64,000 bases of DNA. Origin: Adiantum capillus-veneris (lineage: Eukaryota; Streptophyta; Polypodiopsida; Polypodiales; Pteridaceae). Shown here piece by piece: positions 55,114 to 64,000 of the stretch. A program made the translations under genes and the position numbers. The stretch is taken from contig CM043950.1 of NCBI GenBank assembly GCA_014529385.2, positions 68,504,935-68,568,934 on the forward strand, given 5' to 3'. The notes below the pieces were generated by a model, which made no database searches, was not told the origin of the DNA, and was given only the letters and a program-made list of their open reading frames with translations. Position 1 is the first letter of the stretch. Each line of letters begins with the position of its first letter.

Positions 55114-57168
55114 ATGGCAAGTGTAGCATTTCCAACATTTAAAGGAAAGAAGGGGGAGGATTTGGTAACAGACTTCCTAGATGACTTTGAAGTAGCATGT
55201 GTAGTGAGCAACAAAGATACGGATGAATCCCGGGTTAGAATCTTTAAGCATCTCATGAAGCTAGAAGCTAGATCATGGTACAATGCACTTCCACAAGAAA
55301 CCAAGGATGACTGGGAACCCTTTAAAACCGCTTTTAAGAGGCGCTTTGGGGGAGGTACCACTTCAGAAAAGTTGTGGGACAAGTTGAGGGACTTGAAGCA
55401 GGAGGGTCTTTTAGAATATGCCACCTATGAGTCCAAATTCGTGGATTTGTGGGAACGGTGGGTTGAGTCACTGGCAAGGGGGGAAGCTGCACCCGATTTC
55501 CTAAAAAAAGATCGGTTCACGCATGGCTTATGGCCGCTTCTCAAGGAGAAGGTGAAAGGTAGATTCCCGGCTAAGTACGAGTTAGCCGTTGAGATTGCTC
55601 GCCTTAAGGACAAGAAGCTGCGAATGAAAGCCAAAGAAACCGAGTCAGCAGAAACAACAACATCACGTCGACCAGCAACTACGACAACCACCATTCCACC
55701 ACCACCACCGGCTCTTGGGGTAAGAGATGACCAACAAGATATGTTGGCCCATATTACTGACCAACTGCAGAATTTGTCTGTCCACTTAATACAACAAGGG
55801 AGGAGTCAAGAAAGAGATCAAGACCCTGGAAGAGCACGACGACAAAACAGGGAGTATCATTGCTACAACTACGGAGAAGATGGTCACGGTATGTACTACT
55901 GTCCCAAACCACAACAAAACTATAATAGAGGAGGTAGGAGGAACCAATTGTCACCCCCTAGAGAAAGAACACCCCCACCCCGAGCACCAACCCCACCAAC
56001 ACAAATTCTACGTCCACCCCAGACACCACTACAAGCATCCATTCCACCTCTTCCACCAGCCCCACCACTTGATCGCCCTGTAAACATCATAAGGCTAGAA
56101 GAGAAAGGAAAAGCCGTAGTAGTGGATCCACCCAGAGCAAAGGAGAGGGACAAGGGTAAGGAGAAGGTAACCTTTTTAGAACCACTTGAAGCCATGACTG
56201 TGAAAAGAGCTAGGAGGGAGAAAGCTACACAATCAGATGATGAGAGAAGCATGAGAGGAGAAACTAGCAAGAGGCCATCCAGGCCACGACGGAAATTGGG
56301 CATCACCGACTTCCAGCTAGGGGAAAGTTCTAAGCCCTATGATCTAACATTGAATGTGGCAGAGCAAGGACCTAAGATTACATGGCCACAGCTGCTACAT
56401 CTTGCACCAAAAGTAAGGCGACAATGGTCTAAAATGGTAAGTACAAGACGCTCCAAAACAAAGGTAGCCGGAGCAATTTCGGGATGCAACATGGATGACA
56501 TCCTTCCAATTGTCAACGTAAACATAAAAGGAAAGAGGGTTGGAAACACCTACATTGATGGAGGTGCACAAATCTGTGTAATGAGCAAAGCTATGATGCT
56601 TCGATTAGGGCTTGAGGTTGACAGGCCTTCTCCATGCAAGGCAAAGATGGCAAACAACGTAAAAGTAAAGTGTGTGGGTGTGGTAAGTGCCGTGAAAATC
56701 AAAGCTTTCAACACTGAGGTAGAGGTAGATGTTTTTGTAATGCCTACTAAGGGGGAGGGCTATCCACTACTTTTGGGAAGGCCATGGTTGATGGCCATGA
56801 AGGCAAAACAGGACTGGGGTACTGGCCTTCTACGCATGATGGGTAAGAAAGGGGAGACAATCTACTACGACATGAGGATTGGCAAGCAGAGGCAAATGAA
56901 TCTGGAAACATCGGCAGATGAAACCACTAGCGAATCTTCCAGTTCTGAGGAGGAGACCACATCCACCGACGAAAGTAACAGTTCCATTGATGTGATGGGT
57001 ATCATTATGAAGGATCCACAAAGGGTAAGCACAACTGGTGATCCATCACCAAAAGGGCAACCCAATGAAGAGGAGAGAAAATCACCTGGCCTAGGAGGAA
57101 GTAGGTTGAAGGGTATGTTGTCTACGGAATTAACACTTGAGGAGAAGATAGTTTTTTGCAAATGTTGA
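55114..57168 (+). CDS. Gag plus protease polyprotein of the 9.3-kb element
   Basis: ATG at 55114 opens MASVAFPTFKGKKGEDLVTD; upstream in-frame codons lack an ATG. Residues about 1-180 are the gag core (WYNALPQETKDDWEPFKTAF, RFTHGLWPLLKEKVKGRFP). At about 245-260 the knuckle reads CYNYGEDGHGMYYC: Tyr replaces the second Cys of CX2CX4HX4C, so zinc binding may be weakened. Proline-rich and basic sections follow. Residues about 460-590 form a retropepsin: NTYIDGGAQICVMS with D-G-G where D-T/S-G is usual, and YPLLLGRPWL. A Ser/Glu-rich tail ends with FCKC. The product would build the particle and process the polyprotein. The ORF overlaps pol by 13 bases. Confidence 0.92.
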   Translation: MASVAFPTFKGKKGEDLVTDFLDDFEVACVVSNKDTDESRVRIFKHLMKLEARSWYNALPQETKDDWEPFKTAFKRRFGGGTTSEKLWDKLRDLKQEGLLEYATYESKFVDLWERWVESLARGEAAPDFLKKDRFTHGLWPLLKEKVKGRFPAKYELAVEIARLKDKKLRMKAKETESAETTTSRRPATTTTTIPPPPPALGVRDDQQDMLAHITDQLQNLSVHLIQQGRSQERDQDPGRARRQNREYHCYNYGEDGHGMYYCPKPQQNYNRGGRRNQLSPPRERTPPPRAPTPPTQILRPPQTPLQASIPPLPPAPPLDRPVNIIRLEEKGKAVVVDPPRAKERDKGKEKVTFLEPLEAMTVKRARREKATQSDDERSMRGETSKRPSRPRRKLGITDFQLGESSKPYDLTLNVAEQGPKITWPQLLHLAPKVRRQWSKMVSTRRSKTKVAGAISGCNMDDILPIVNVNIKGKRVGNTYIDGGAQICVMSKAMMLRLGLEVDRPSPCKAKMANNVKVKCVGVVSAVKIKAFNTEVEVDVFVMPTKGEGYPLLLGRPWLMAMKAKQDWGTGLLRMMGKKGETIYYDMRIGKQRQMNLETSADETTSESSSSEEETTSTDESNSSIDVMGIIMKDPQRVSTTGDPSPKGQPNEEERKSPGLGGSRLKGMLSTELTLEEKIVFCKC

Positions 57169-60100
57169 TGGGATTTCCTAACCTGTTCATTGACAACTAT
57201 GAAAGAATCACAGGCATTACAGTGGTGGAACATCATATTAAGCTAAAGGAAGGGGTAAAACCAGTTGTGCAAAAACTACGACGACTGGGGGTCATACAAG
57301 AAAAGGCACTCTTGGCCAAGGTAAGGAAACTGCTGGAGGCGGGATTCATCTATCCTGTAGAAAACTCAGAATGGGTGTCACCCGTAGTGGTGACGCCTAA
57401 AAAGAATGGTAAGTGGAGGGTCTGTGTTGACTACAAACCACTAAATGCAGCTACAAAGAGATACCACTTTCCTCTCCCTTTCTTGGATGAAATTCTGAAT
57501 GAAGTAGCGGGTTTTGAATGCTATACCGTCTGTGATGGTTATTCTGGATACTTTCAAATACGCATAGCCTTGGAAGATCAGCTAAAAACCACTTTTATCA
57601 CGCCATGGGGTTGTTTTTCATACAGGGTTATACCATTTGGTCTCACAAATGCACCTGCCACATTCCAAAGATATGTCACATATGTTTTTCAATCGTTCTT
57701 TGGAACATCCATAAGAGTGTTCATTGATGATTTTTGTATATATAGCTCCCGTATTTCACATTTAGAAAAGGTAACTGAAGGTTTGTCCAGGTTGCAGAGC
57801 CTAGGTGGGCAATTAAATGTGGATAAATTCCACATTGGGGAGAGTAAAGTCATTCTACTAGGCCATGAAATTTCAGCAAAAGGTATTAACGCCGACCCAG
57901 GTAAGGTGTCCGCACTCATAGCCCTACCTTCACCAACGACCGCACATCAACTGGTCTCTTTTCTACAGAAGGTGAGTTACTTAAGTAGATTCATACATCT
58001 ACTATCACAACTTGTTCTACCACTGCAACAACTCACTCAAAGATCAACTTTCACTTGGGACGAGGAAAGCGAACATCACTACAACAAGGTAAAGGAGGTC
58101 TTAGCCACTCTGCCAACTATCTCACCACCTAAGTGGGATGAAAAATTCTATGTCACCTCAAGTGTTGGTGATGACTCATTGGGGGTTGTGCTACTCCAAA
58201 AGGATACGACGACATCTTTCATGAGGCCAATCTACTTCTCTAGTCGAATGATGACAGCAGGAGAGAAAGGTTTCACCCATGTGGAACACTTAGTCCTAGC
58301 TCTTAGATTTGCAACTACAAAGTTTAGGTCATATTTGCTGCCTAAGCAATTTGTGATTCTAACCACGGATGAAATATTTCCCTATGTTGTACAACACATG
58401 GATGTGTCTGCTAGAATTACTAAATGGCTAGTTCGTCTGCAAGAGTTTGACTACACGGTACAGGTAGAAAGCACGACAAGGGCAAGTTTGGGGGGACTCA
58501 TGACCTACCAAGTCTTTGAAAGGAAGGAGAAGCAATCTAAGGAAGGAGAAATCCGATTACCTCCAGTACGACCGATGGTGGAAGGAGCATACTCTCTCTA
58601 CTTTGATGGAGCCTACAAGCGAGCGTCCGACAAAGCAGCTGCAGGCATAGTGGTCTTTGATGACAAAGGGACAAAGGTATTTTCGTTGGGCCAATTGTTA
58701 GATTCACATTCTAACAATGAAGCTGAGTATGCAGCACTAACCAAGGGTCTACAATGGTGCGTCTCGCAAGGTGTACAACGCCTTAATGTATTTGGGGATG
58801 CTCTACTTCTGGTAAGGCAAGTAAATGGAGCATGGACATGCAAGAATCCTAGTTTAAGGACTCACTTAAGTGGTGTAAAAACCTTGTTGGGTAAGTTTGA
58901 AGAAGTTCAAATACACCATATCCCAAGGGCTCAAAACCAAGAAGCAGATGCCCTAGCAAGTGAAAGACTACAGGAAGTGGTGGTTGGAGCAATAAAACTA
59001 AAACTCCCTCTATTTCAAGGAAGTGATGCCTTGCCTGACATCATGCATTTTTTGGAAACAGGGGAATTCCCATCAGATTTAACAAAAGGACAGAAGCAAT
59101 GGTTGACGCGGAAGGCCACAAGGTATCAACTCATCAATGACGGTTTGTACTGTAAGGGTAAGGACCAAATACTCAGGAAGGTCCCTCTCTCTCAGGAAAT
59201 CACGGGAGTAATTGCTAGCTGTCACGACGGGGTTTGTGGTGGTCACTTTGCCCTAAACATAACAAGTAGGAAAATCTTGCAGGCAGGCTTCATATGGCCT
59301 AGCCTCAACCGTGATGTACACCATTGGTGGAAAACGTGTAAGTTGTGTCAAAAGGCCGGCACTAGGTCACTTATGCCTGAACCACAGACACCTATTCTCT
59401 CATATGGCCCATTTGAAAAATGGGGTATCGATGCCATTGGGCCATTACCTAGGGCCAACTCAGGAAAATTCTACATTATCATGGGGGTCGACTACATGAC
59501 TAGATGGGCAGAGGCTACAGCCACCACTAGAATCACAGTGGTAGAGGTAGCTAAATTTATCTACGAGCACATATACTGTAGGTTTGGCACACCTTTAGAG
59601 ATCATCTCTGATAGAGGGCCAGGTTTCAGAGTAGACTTGGTAGGAGAATTAATGCAGAAACTGGGCATTACAAGGAGGCACTCTTCACCATATTACCCTC
59701 AATGTAATGGCCTAGTTGAAAAGGTAAATGGAATGGTTTCTAAAATTATTACCAAGCAGGTAAACAATCATCCTGGAGACTGGGATAAGTATCTACTACC
59801 AGCTTTATGGGCCTACAGAACTTCATTTCGTAAATCCTTGGGATTCACACCGTATCATCTAGTATTTGGTAAGGAAGCAATCTTGCCCATTGAAGTGCAA
59901 CTACAAAGTCTCAGAGTAATGGCAAGCCAGCTTCAACAGCCCAACATGCATTTGAGAGATCACATCATCAACTTGGAAAGACTGCAATTGGACAGAGAAG
60001 AAGCAATAAATTATTATGCAGCACAAGCAGAGCATAGACGGCTTAGCTTTAACGAGCATCTCCGGAAAAAAGAATTGAAGAAAGGAATGTTGGTGCTCCA

Positions 60101-60368
60101 CTACGACAATCGCTTCGACACGCGCAAGGATAAGAAACTCCTACTCCGATGGGAAGGTCCTTTCATCGTCAGGAAAAAGTATGCCAATGGAAGCTACCAG
60201 CTTATGGAGGCTGATGGAAAACTTCATAAAACCAGGGTAAATGGTTGGCGACTTAAACCTTATTTTCTTCGACTTGACCAGGCTCCACCTATTGACATTC
60301 CAGATGAGGACACACCATCAGCCGCCACCTCCGACGATAATGATCAAACAGATGAGCTAGAGACATGA
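57156..60368 (+). CDS. Pol of the 9.3-kb element: RT, RNase H, second RNase H, integrase
   Basis: The frame is -1 to gag, with six T at 57152-57157 in the overlap, so expression by slippage is possible; the first ATG is at 57162. Residues 50-270 are RT (WVSPVVVTPKKNGKWRVCVD, PFGLTNAPATFQRYV, catalytic FIDDF near 190). RNase H 1 covers about 325-450 and looks degenerate. A second, archaeal-type RNase H lies at 478-615 (LYFDGAYKR, NNEAEYAAL, FGDALLLV, NQEADALA). The integrase zinc finger (HDGVCGGH to CKLC, 686-735) and core (GIDAIG, ISDRG, LVEKVNG with D-x35-E) follow, then a GPF-type C-terminus. Dual RNase H places it in the Tat lineage. Confidence 0.95.
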   Translation: MQMLMGFPNLFIDNYERITGITVVEHHIKLKEGVKPVVQKLRRLGVIQEKALLAKVRKLLEAGFIYPVENSEWVSPVVVTPKKNGKWRVCVDYKPLNAATKRYHFPLPFLDEILNEVAGFECYTVCDGYSGYFQIRIALEDQLKTTFITPWGCFSYRVIPFGLTNAPATFQRYVTYVFQSFFGTSIRVFIDDFCIYSSRISHLEKVTEGLSRLQSLGGQLNVDKFHIGESKVILLGHEISAKGINADPGKVSALIALPSPTTAHQLVSFLQKVSYLSRFIHLLSQLVLPLQQLTQRSTFTWDEESEHHYNKVKEVLATLPTISPPKWDEKFYVTSSVGDDSLGVVLLQKDTTTSFMRPIYFSSRMMTAGEKGFTHVEHLVLALRFATTKFRSYLLPKQFVILTTDEIFPYVVQHMDVSARITKWLVRLQEFDYTVQVESTTRASLGGLMTYQVFERKEKQSKEGEIRLPPVRPMVEGAYSLYFDGAYKRASDKAAAGIVVFDDKGTKVFSLGQLLDSHSNNEAEYAALTKGLQWCVSQGVQRLNVFGDALLLVRQVNGAWTCKNPSLRTHLSGVKTLLGKFEEVQIHHIPRAQNQEADALASERLQEVVVGAIKLKLPLFQGSDALPDIMHFLETGEFPSDLTKGQKQWLTRKATRYQLINDGLYCKGKDQILRKVPLSQEITGVIASCHDGVCGGHFALNITSRKILQAGFIWPSLNRDVHHWWKTCKLCQKAGTRSLMPEPQTPILSYGPFEKWGIDAIGPLPRANSGKFYIIMGVDYMTRWAEATATTRITVVEVAKFIYEHIYCRFGTPLEIISDRGPGFRVDLVGELMQKLGITRRHSSPYYPQCNGLVEKVNGMVSKIITKQVNNHPGDWDKYLLPALWAYRTSFRKSLGFTPYHLVFGKEAILPIEVQLQSLRVMASQLQQPNMHLRDHIINLERLQLDREEAINYYAAQAEHRRLSFNEHLRKKELKKGMLVLHYDNRFDTRKDKKLLLRWEGPFIVRKKYANGSYQLMEADGKLHKTRVNGWRLKPYFLRLDQAPPIDIPDEDTPSAATSDDNDQTDELET

Positions 60369-60380
60369 ATGCCTCTAGCC

Positions 60381-60396
60381 AAAAGGGGAGGGCTAA
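60381..60396 (+). promoter_or_regulatory. 3' polypurine tract of the 9.3-kb element
   Basis: AAAAGGGGAGGGCTAA ends at the base before the 3' LTR. It primes plus-strand synthesis. Confidence 0.88.
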
Positions 60397-61715
60397 TGAT
60401 GGGGGCTTTTCACAAGCCAAGCTCCCATACCCCTCTTCTCTCGTCCCCACCCCATGAAAACCCCTCTTAGGGAGGGAATGATAAAAAGCATTGAAAAAAG
60501 TAAGAAAAAAATAAAGTATGATTATGTAAATATATAAGAAAGGTAGAATAGGCCACCTCATGCCTGCAGGGTAGCCCATCCCCACCTTGCCTCCTTTTTC
60601 TTCACTGTTGCCCCGCCGGGTGTCCTTTTTCCTCTCCTCCACTCCAAAGATCAACCCCCTCTCTCTTCCCCTTGTCCTTTCTCCTTTCTCTCTCCCCTCA
60701 AGCTACCCCACCTCTCACCAATAATGCATTATAACTCACCAATAATGCACCCTAACTCACATGCAACTTACCCTATCTTCCAAAATAGTATACCCCACCC
60801 CCTCTTTCTCTCTCCTATCATATCCCATGACCCAAATACCCCCCTCTCTCTCTAAAGGGCGCCATGTCTCTTGTCTTGTAGCTAAATAACCTCCCCCACA
60901 CTCACACACACTCAGTTTCACTGAAAAAGGTGCCCACAGACCCATCCCCACCCGGTGGTTACCTGATTCTTCTTGTGTTCACACACATTTGCACACAGAT
61001 TCACCTCTGAACACACTCCCCTCTCTCCCCTCTTGTAATTACTTTATTCTCCATGTCACCTCTCACTTTTTTTCATCAACCCATCTCTCTCTCTTAGTCT
61101 CTCTCTCATGAGACTGCTGTTCTGGCACATATACACACAGCCAGACAAGTGGGGCCCACAGTCACATGGCCTATGTAGATAATGATTTCTTCATTTCTAA
61201 ATTCTAGAATTCCTCCCCCTTCCTCCCCTATATAAAGAGGGGTCACCATCACACTAAACACACACACACAACATCACCAAAGAACACACTATGCACTATG
61301 TGTGCCTAGTGCACACACACACACACCCACACCATCACCATCACCGCAATCACCATGCTTGTCTTGAGCATGACCTCTACACCCTTGGCTATGGAAGATG
61401 AAGGGCAACTAAATGAAGGATGATGGCCATAATCCTCGTGCGAGTCTTCGCCATCAGCTCCCACCTATCCGCCATGTGCTCTACCACTCTCTCCCTTCTC
61501 ATTCCCCTACCCTATGCTCCCCATTTCATCACCTAATTCTCTAAATAAAGCTTGAGGTTTTGTGAGTATGTTTTCTTGCAATGTTTTGCCCATGTGAGGT
61601 GTGCGGAATCGCCACCTAGTCTTGTGTTTTGGAGTGAGCTTGTGTATGTGTGAAGGGTGTGCGGATTCGCCATCCTTTTGTGGTGCCTAAGTACTAAGCC
61701 GCTATACCCCCTCCC

Positions 61716-61767
<52 letters not shown>

Positions 61768-61987
61768 ACTTGATCTCATTCCCTTTCCTCTTCATCATTA
61801 CTCCCAAGCATCCATCTCTCTTGGATGAAAACTTTGTTATGGTGGTGTGTTGTTTGCGTCCTAGCCGTTGAAGCTAGGTGGTGCCCCCTGTTTGCTTTAC
61901 CATGACAGGCTCGAAGCGCGCCATTCGGTCCCCGGTGTTTTAGAGGCCGTCGGGGTTCGGGGTTCGGGGTTCGCTTTGCTCCCGTCA
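60397..61987 (+). repeat. 3' LTR of the 9.3-kb element
   Basis: 1591 bp with the same ends as the 5' LTR. TATATAAA at 61229-61236. The CT tract near 61720-61760 is shorter and interrupted compared with the 5' copy. GTAC duplication follows at 61988-61991. Confidence 0.95.
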
Positions 61988-61991
61988 GTAC

Positions 61992-62338
61992 CATAGAGAT
62001 ATTCTCTTCATCCTTGGGGGCAAACCGTCATCACATATATCCATCTGCTCTAACCATGCTTAGATATCCTCGGTGGCTCTCTTCCCAAAAAGTCGTCGCG
62101 TAACACATGATTCTCTGGAAGATACGCTTGATGACCTTCGTAGATTTCCTTCTGCAATGAGGGCGCCCGATGTGCATTCAGTCAAGGTCCACATGTGACA
62201 CATGCTATGTTTCTCTTGTTTGAAGCCATGCATGTATACACATGACAATAGATAAGCTTGAGAAAAACCAAGAGTTATAGTGTTGAGTTTGAGTGTAAAT
62301 CACTTGAGCATTCTGTTAGTCCGGGATAGTCATGCATG
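61992..62338 (-). pseudogene. CACTA transposase copy 2, Transposase_21 fragment between two insertions
   Basis: Equivalent to copy 1 positions about 903-1243: the sequence resumes CATAGAGATATTCTCTTCAT after the Gypsy element, and passes through CCAGAGAATCATGTGTTACG (in reverse) to the intron and the GATAGTCATGCATG edge. Stops are present (for example TTAGATATCC near 62060, where copy 1 has a sense codon). Confidence 0.8.
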
Positions 62339-63077
62339 TGTTAGGAAATAAGACGTAGCTAAATAGATAATTGAGTAGATTACTTAATGGAGAGAGACAA
62401 GTTTACATACACGAGATTATAGAGTAGAGTAGAGAGATAGAGAGAGAGAGAGAGAGAGTACACACGAAATACGTGGTTCACCAAATGTGGGCTACGTCCA
62501 CGGAAAAGCAGCCACTCAATGGCTTTAGTACTTCAAAACAAGCATCCACTCAATGGCTTTAGTACTTCAAAACAAGAAGTAATTTACAAAGGGATTATAC
62601 CCTTAATAGAGATCCCGTCTTGCTTCACTCTCAAAACCTCAAACCCACCTTGTTGCATCAGCTTCACACTATGAAATGTGTGTAGAAATGGCCTCCTTTT
62701 ATAGGCCAAAAGGGCGGCCCTCTCTCATGAGAGGTAGCCATGCGTAGCCGTCCTTGTGTGAATAAGTCCAAATCGGACCCTCCAATCCGCCCATGTGTGG
62801 CCGGCCTTGTGTAGACGAATCTGGTTTTGAATTCAGCCACCGGCCATTGACTTCCGACCACGGGCCACCGACCATTGACTACCGGCCACCGGCCAACCGA
62901 CCGATCATTTTCCAACCACTTTTCGGCTGCCGTCCGGCCATAATATTCCGGCGAAAAGGAATATTCCGGTGAGTGATTTTCCTTCACGCACGATGGCTTC
63001 TCCTCATAATGGGGGCCTTACAAATGTGTGTTTTTACCACAAAAATTACAAGGGGAAATCAGGCTCCATACTTAACA
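62339..63077. mobile_element. Probable solo LTR (Copia-type) in CACTA copy 2
   Basis: The 739-bp insert begins TGTTAGGAAATAAGACGTAG and ends CTTAACA, giving TGTTA/TAACA inverted ends. It is flanked by GCATG (62334-62338) and ACATG (63078-63082), a 5-bp duplication with one change. Copy 1 lacks it (uninterrupted CATGCATGGTCCACAT at about 1241-1256). The internal GAAATACGTGGTTCACC and GGCTACGTCCACGG are familiar from plant Copia LTRs. It has no coding capacity. Strand assignment is left open. Confidence 0.72.
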
Positions 63078-63082
63078 ACATG

Positions 63083-63800
63083 GTCCACATTAGAATGCCT
63101 CTGATCAAAGCATTCCGTTCACCTATGTTTCTACTCATATCCACCACTTCTATGCCAATCCACAATTGCTGTAGGTCTTCCAATAGTGAATGAAGATACA
63201 CATCCATATTCTTCACTTTATACCACCCCGACACAATCAAGCTTAGCCACAGGTACCCCTTCTTGGTAGTCAACCACGGGGGAATGTTGTAGTTGACGAT
63301 GACAACAGGCCATACACTGTAAGATGTTGATCTTTGACCAAATGGATTTACGCCATCCATAGCCAGGCCTAGGTGCAAATTTTGAGCTTTCCTGGCAAAA
63401 TCTGGCCATTTTTCGTTTATATGTTTCCAGGCTGCGCAATCTGCAGGAATCCGTAGCACACCATCTGAAGATTTATTCTCCTCATGCCATGATGCTAGGG
63501 CGGCCATGGACTTACATTCAAAGAAATGCTTGATACAAGGAAGTAGAGGAAAATGTTGCAAAACCTTTTGTGGAATTTTTGTTCCGTGGAGATCTACTCG
63601 ATATCTCTCGGAATCACATTTCGAACACTTCTCCATGTCTATGTATTCCCCTTTGAAAAGAATGAAGTCGTTAGGACAAGCGTGAATCGAATTGTAATCC
63701 ATCCCCAAGTTTTGCAAGATCTTTCTTGCTTCCTCTCTGGAATCTGGCATCACATTATCAACTGGCAGTATGTGCTCTTTGAGCAATCTACATAGCGAAA
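63083..63800 (-). pseudogene. CACTA transposase copy 2, Transposase_21 core N-terminal half
   Basis: Reads LLKEHILPVDNVMPDSREEA, HACPNDFILFKGEY (where copy 1 has a Cys before ILF), CSKCDSERYRVD, LHLGLAMDGVNPFGQ and YSVWPVVIVNYNIPPW. It is about 92% identical to copy 1 by eye. The Cys-to-Phe change in the first Cys motif and the Pro-to-Ser change in CPKC may weaken zinc binding. The right part ends where the solo LTR cuts it. Confidence 0.85.
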
Positions 63801-63892
63801 AAAATGTGGTACACTTGTGTAAGTAATCTATTAGATCATTATACATCTAGAGTTTTTTATTAAAGTAGACATATTGTAATAGATCACCTGAA

Positions 63893-64000
63893 AAGCGCTC
63901 TAATGCTAGTGTCACTCCATCCAAACTTTGCTTGCATGTTGAGAAGAACTAGGAGCACCTTCAATCTAGATAAACGTGCTCCATCATACAATGGTGTATC
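63893..64000 (-). CDS. CACTA transposase copy 2, first exon (partial at window edge)
   Basis: Equivalent to copy 1 positions 2050-2155 (KQSLDGVTLALERF region). Continues past the end of the window. Confidence 0.75.

Larger units (their letters stand above)
52666..61987 (+). mobile_element. 9.3-kb Gypsy retrotransposon, Tat-like, apparently intact
   Basis: LTRs of 1590 and 1591 bp surround a leader, a gag-protease ORF, a pol ORF with RT, RNase H, archaeal-type second RNase H and integrase, and a polypurine tract. The element sits inside CACTA copy 2 in the opposite orientation, with a 4-bp GTAC duplication. LTRs differ by about 17-20 substitutions by eye, mostly transitions, plus microsatellite length changes and a 7-bp indel. 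At a commonly used plant rate this is under one million years. Both long ORFs are free of stops, so the element may be autonomous. Confidence 0.95.
48106..64000 (-). mobile_element. CACTA (En/Spm) transposon, copy 2, 3' portion with nested insertions
   Basis: The left end starts CACTACAAGAGGTT at 48106, identical for 14 bases to the terminus of copy 1, and is followed by AGCGACGCT/AGCGTCGCT subterminal repeats. Minus-strand genes follow in the order expected from the 3' end: TNPA-type gene, DUF4216, DUF4218, Transposase_21, Transpos_assoc. The 5' end lies beyond 64000. Two later insertions split it: a Gypsy element at 52666-61987 and a probable solo LTR at 62339-63077. Without them about 5.8 kb of this copy is visible. 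Several in-frame stops show that it can no longer encode both proteins. Confidence 0.9.

Overview
The window looks like intergenic DNA from a large, transposon-rich land-plant genome. The evidence is plant-type CACTA transposases (Transposase_21, DUF4218 and DUF4216 blocks), a piece of a plant heavy-metal-associated (HIPP-type) gene, Gypsy elements of the Athila/Tat kind, plant LINE ORF1 remnants, and very long CT/GT/GA microsatellites. I see no intact host gene. The species cannot be named from this sequence; a non-flowering plant is possible but is only a guess.

Layout. 1-4826: 5' part of a CACTA element (copy 1, minus strand), ending in CACTACAAGAGG read leftwards from 4826; its 5' region carries a captured HMA/HIPP gene fragment. 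4827-10980: decayed DNA with a LINE 3' remnant near 9.6-10.4 kb. 10980-14016: several minisatellites, including a 111-bp two-part higher-order repeat. 14017-15820: a broken DDE-type transposase-like gene with a C-terminal BAH-like segment. 16.6-18.4 kb: a decayed Gypsy pol with two RNase H domains. 18.5-21.8 kb: a decayed minus-strand Gypsy gag, leader, primer site and probable LTR. 22301-40951: an 18.65-kb Gypsy element with both LTRs and a CTGAT target duplication. 40957-48105: mostly silent DNA and two LINE remnants. 48106-64000+: CACTA copy 2 (minus strand), starting with its 3' terminus and itself broken by a 9.3-kb Gypsy element (52666-61987, GTAC duplication) and by a probable solo LTR (62339-63077).

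The most unusual object is the 18.65-kb element. Beyond gag, protease, RT, RNase H and integrase it has: a tandemly duplicated integrase zinc-finger module; a second retropepsin-like ORF after integrase; a K-x-(I/V)-W-x-x-K repeat region; an internal copy of its polypurine tract; about 2.8 kb of non-coding DNA; and two further long ORFs with no recognised family. Nine copies of a 24-bp palindrome lie only in its two non-coding regions (four before gag, five before the extra ORFs), at spacings clustering near 285 and 130 bp. Its LTRs are nearly identical, so it inserted recently, yet its reading frames are broken many times. That suggests it was moved by a helper element in trans.

The 9.3-kb element has an uninterrupted gag-protease ORF and an uninterrupted 1070-codon pol ORF, with LTRs about 1% different. 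It is therefore young and possibly still autonomous.
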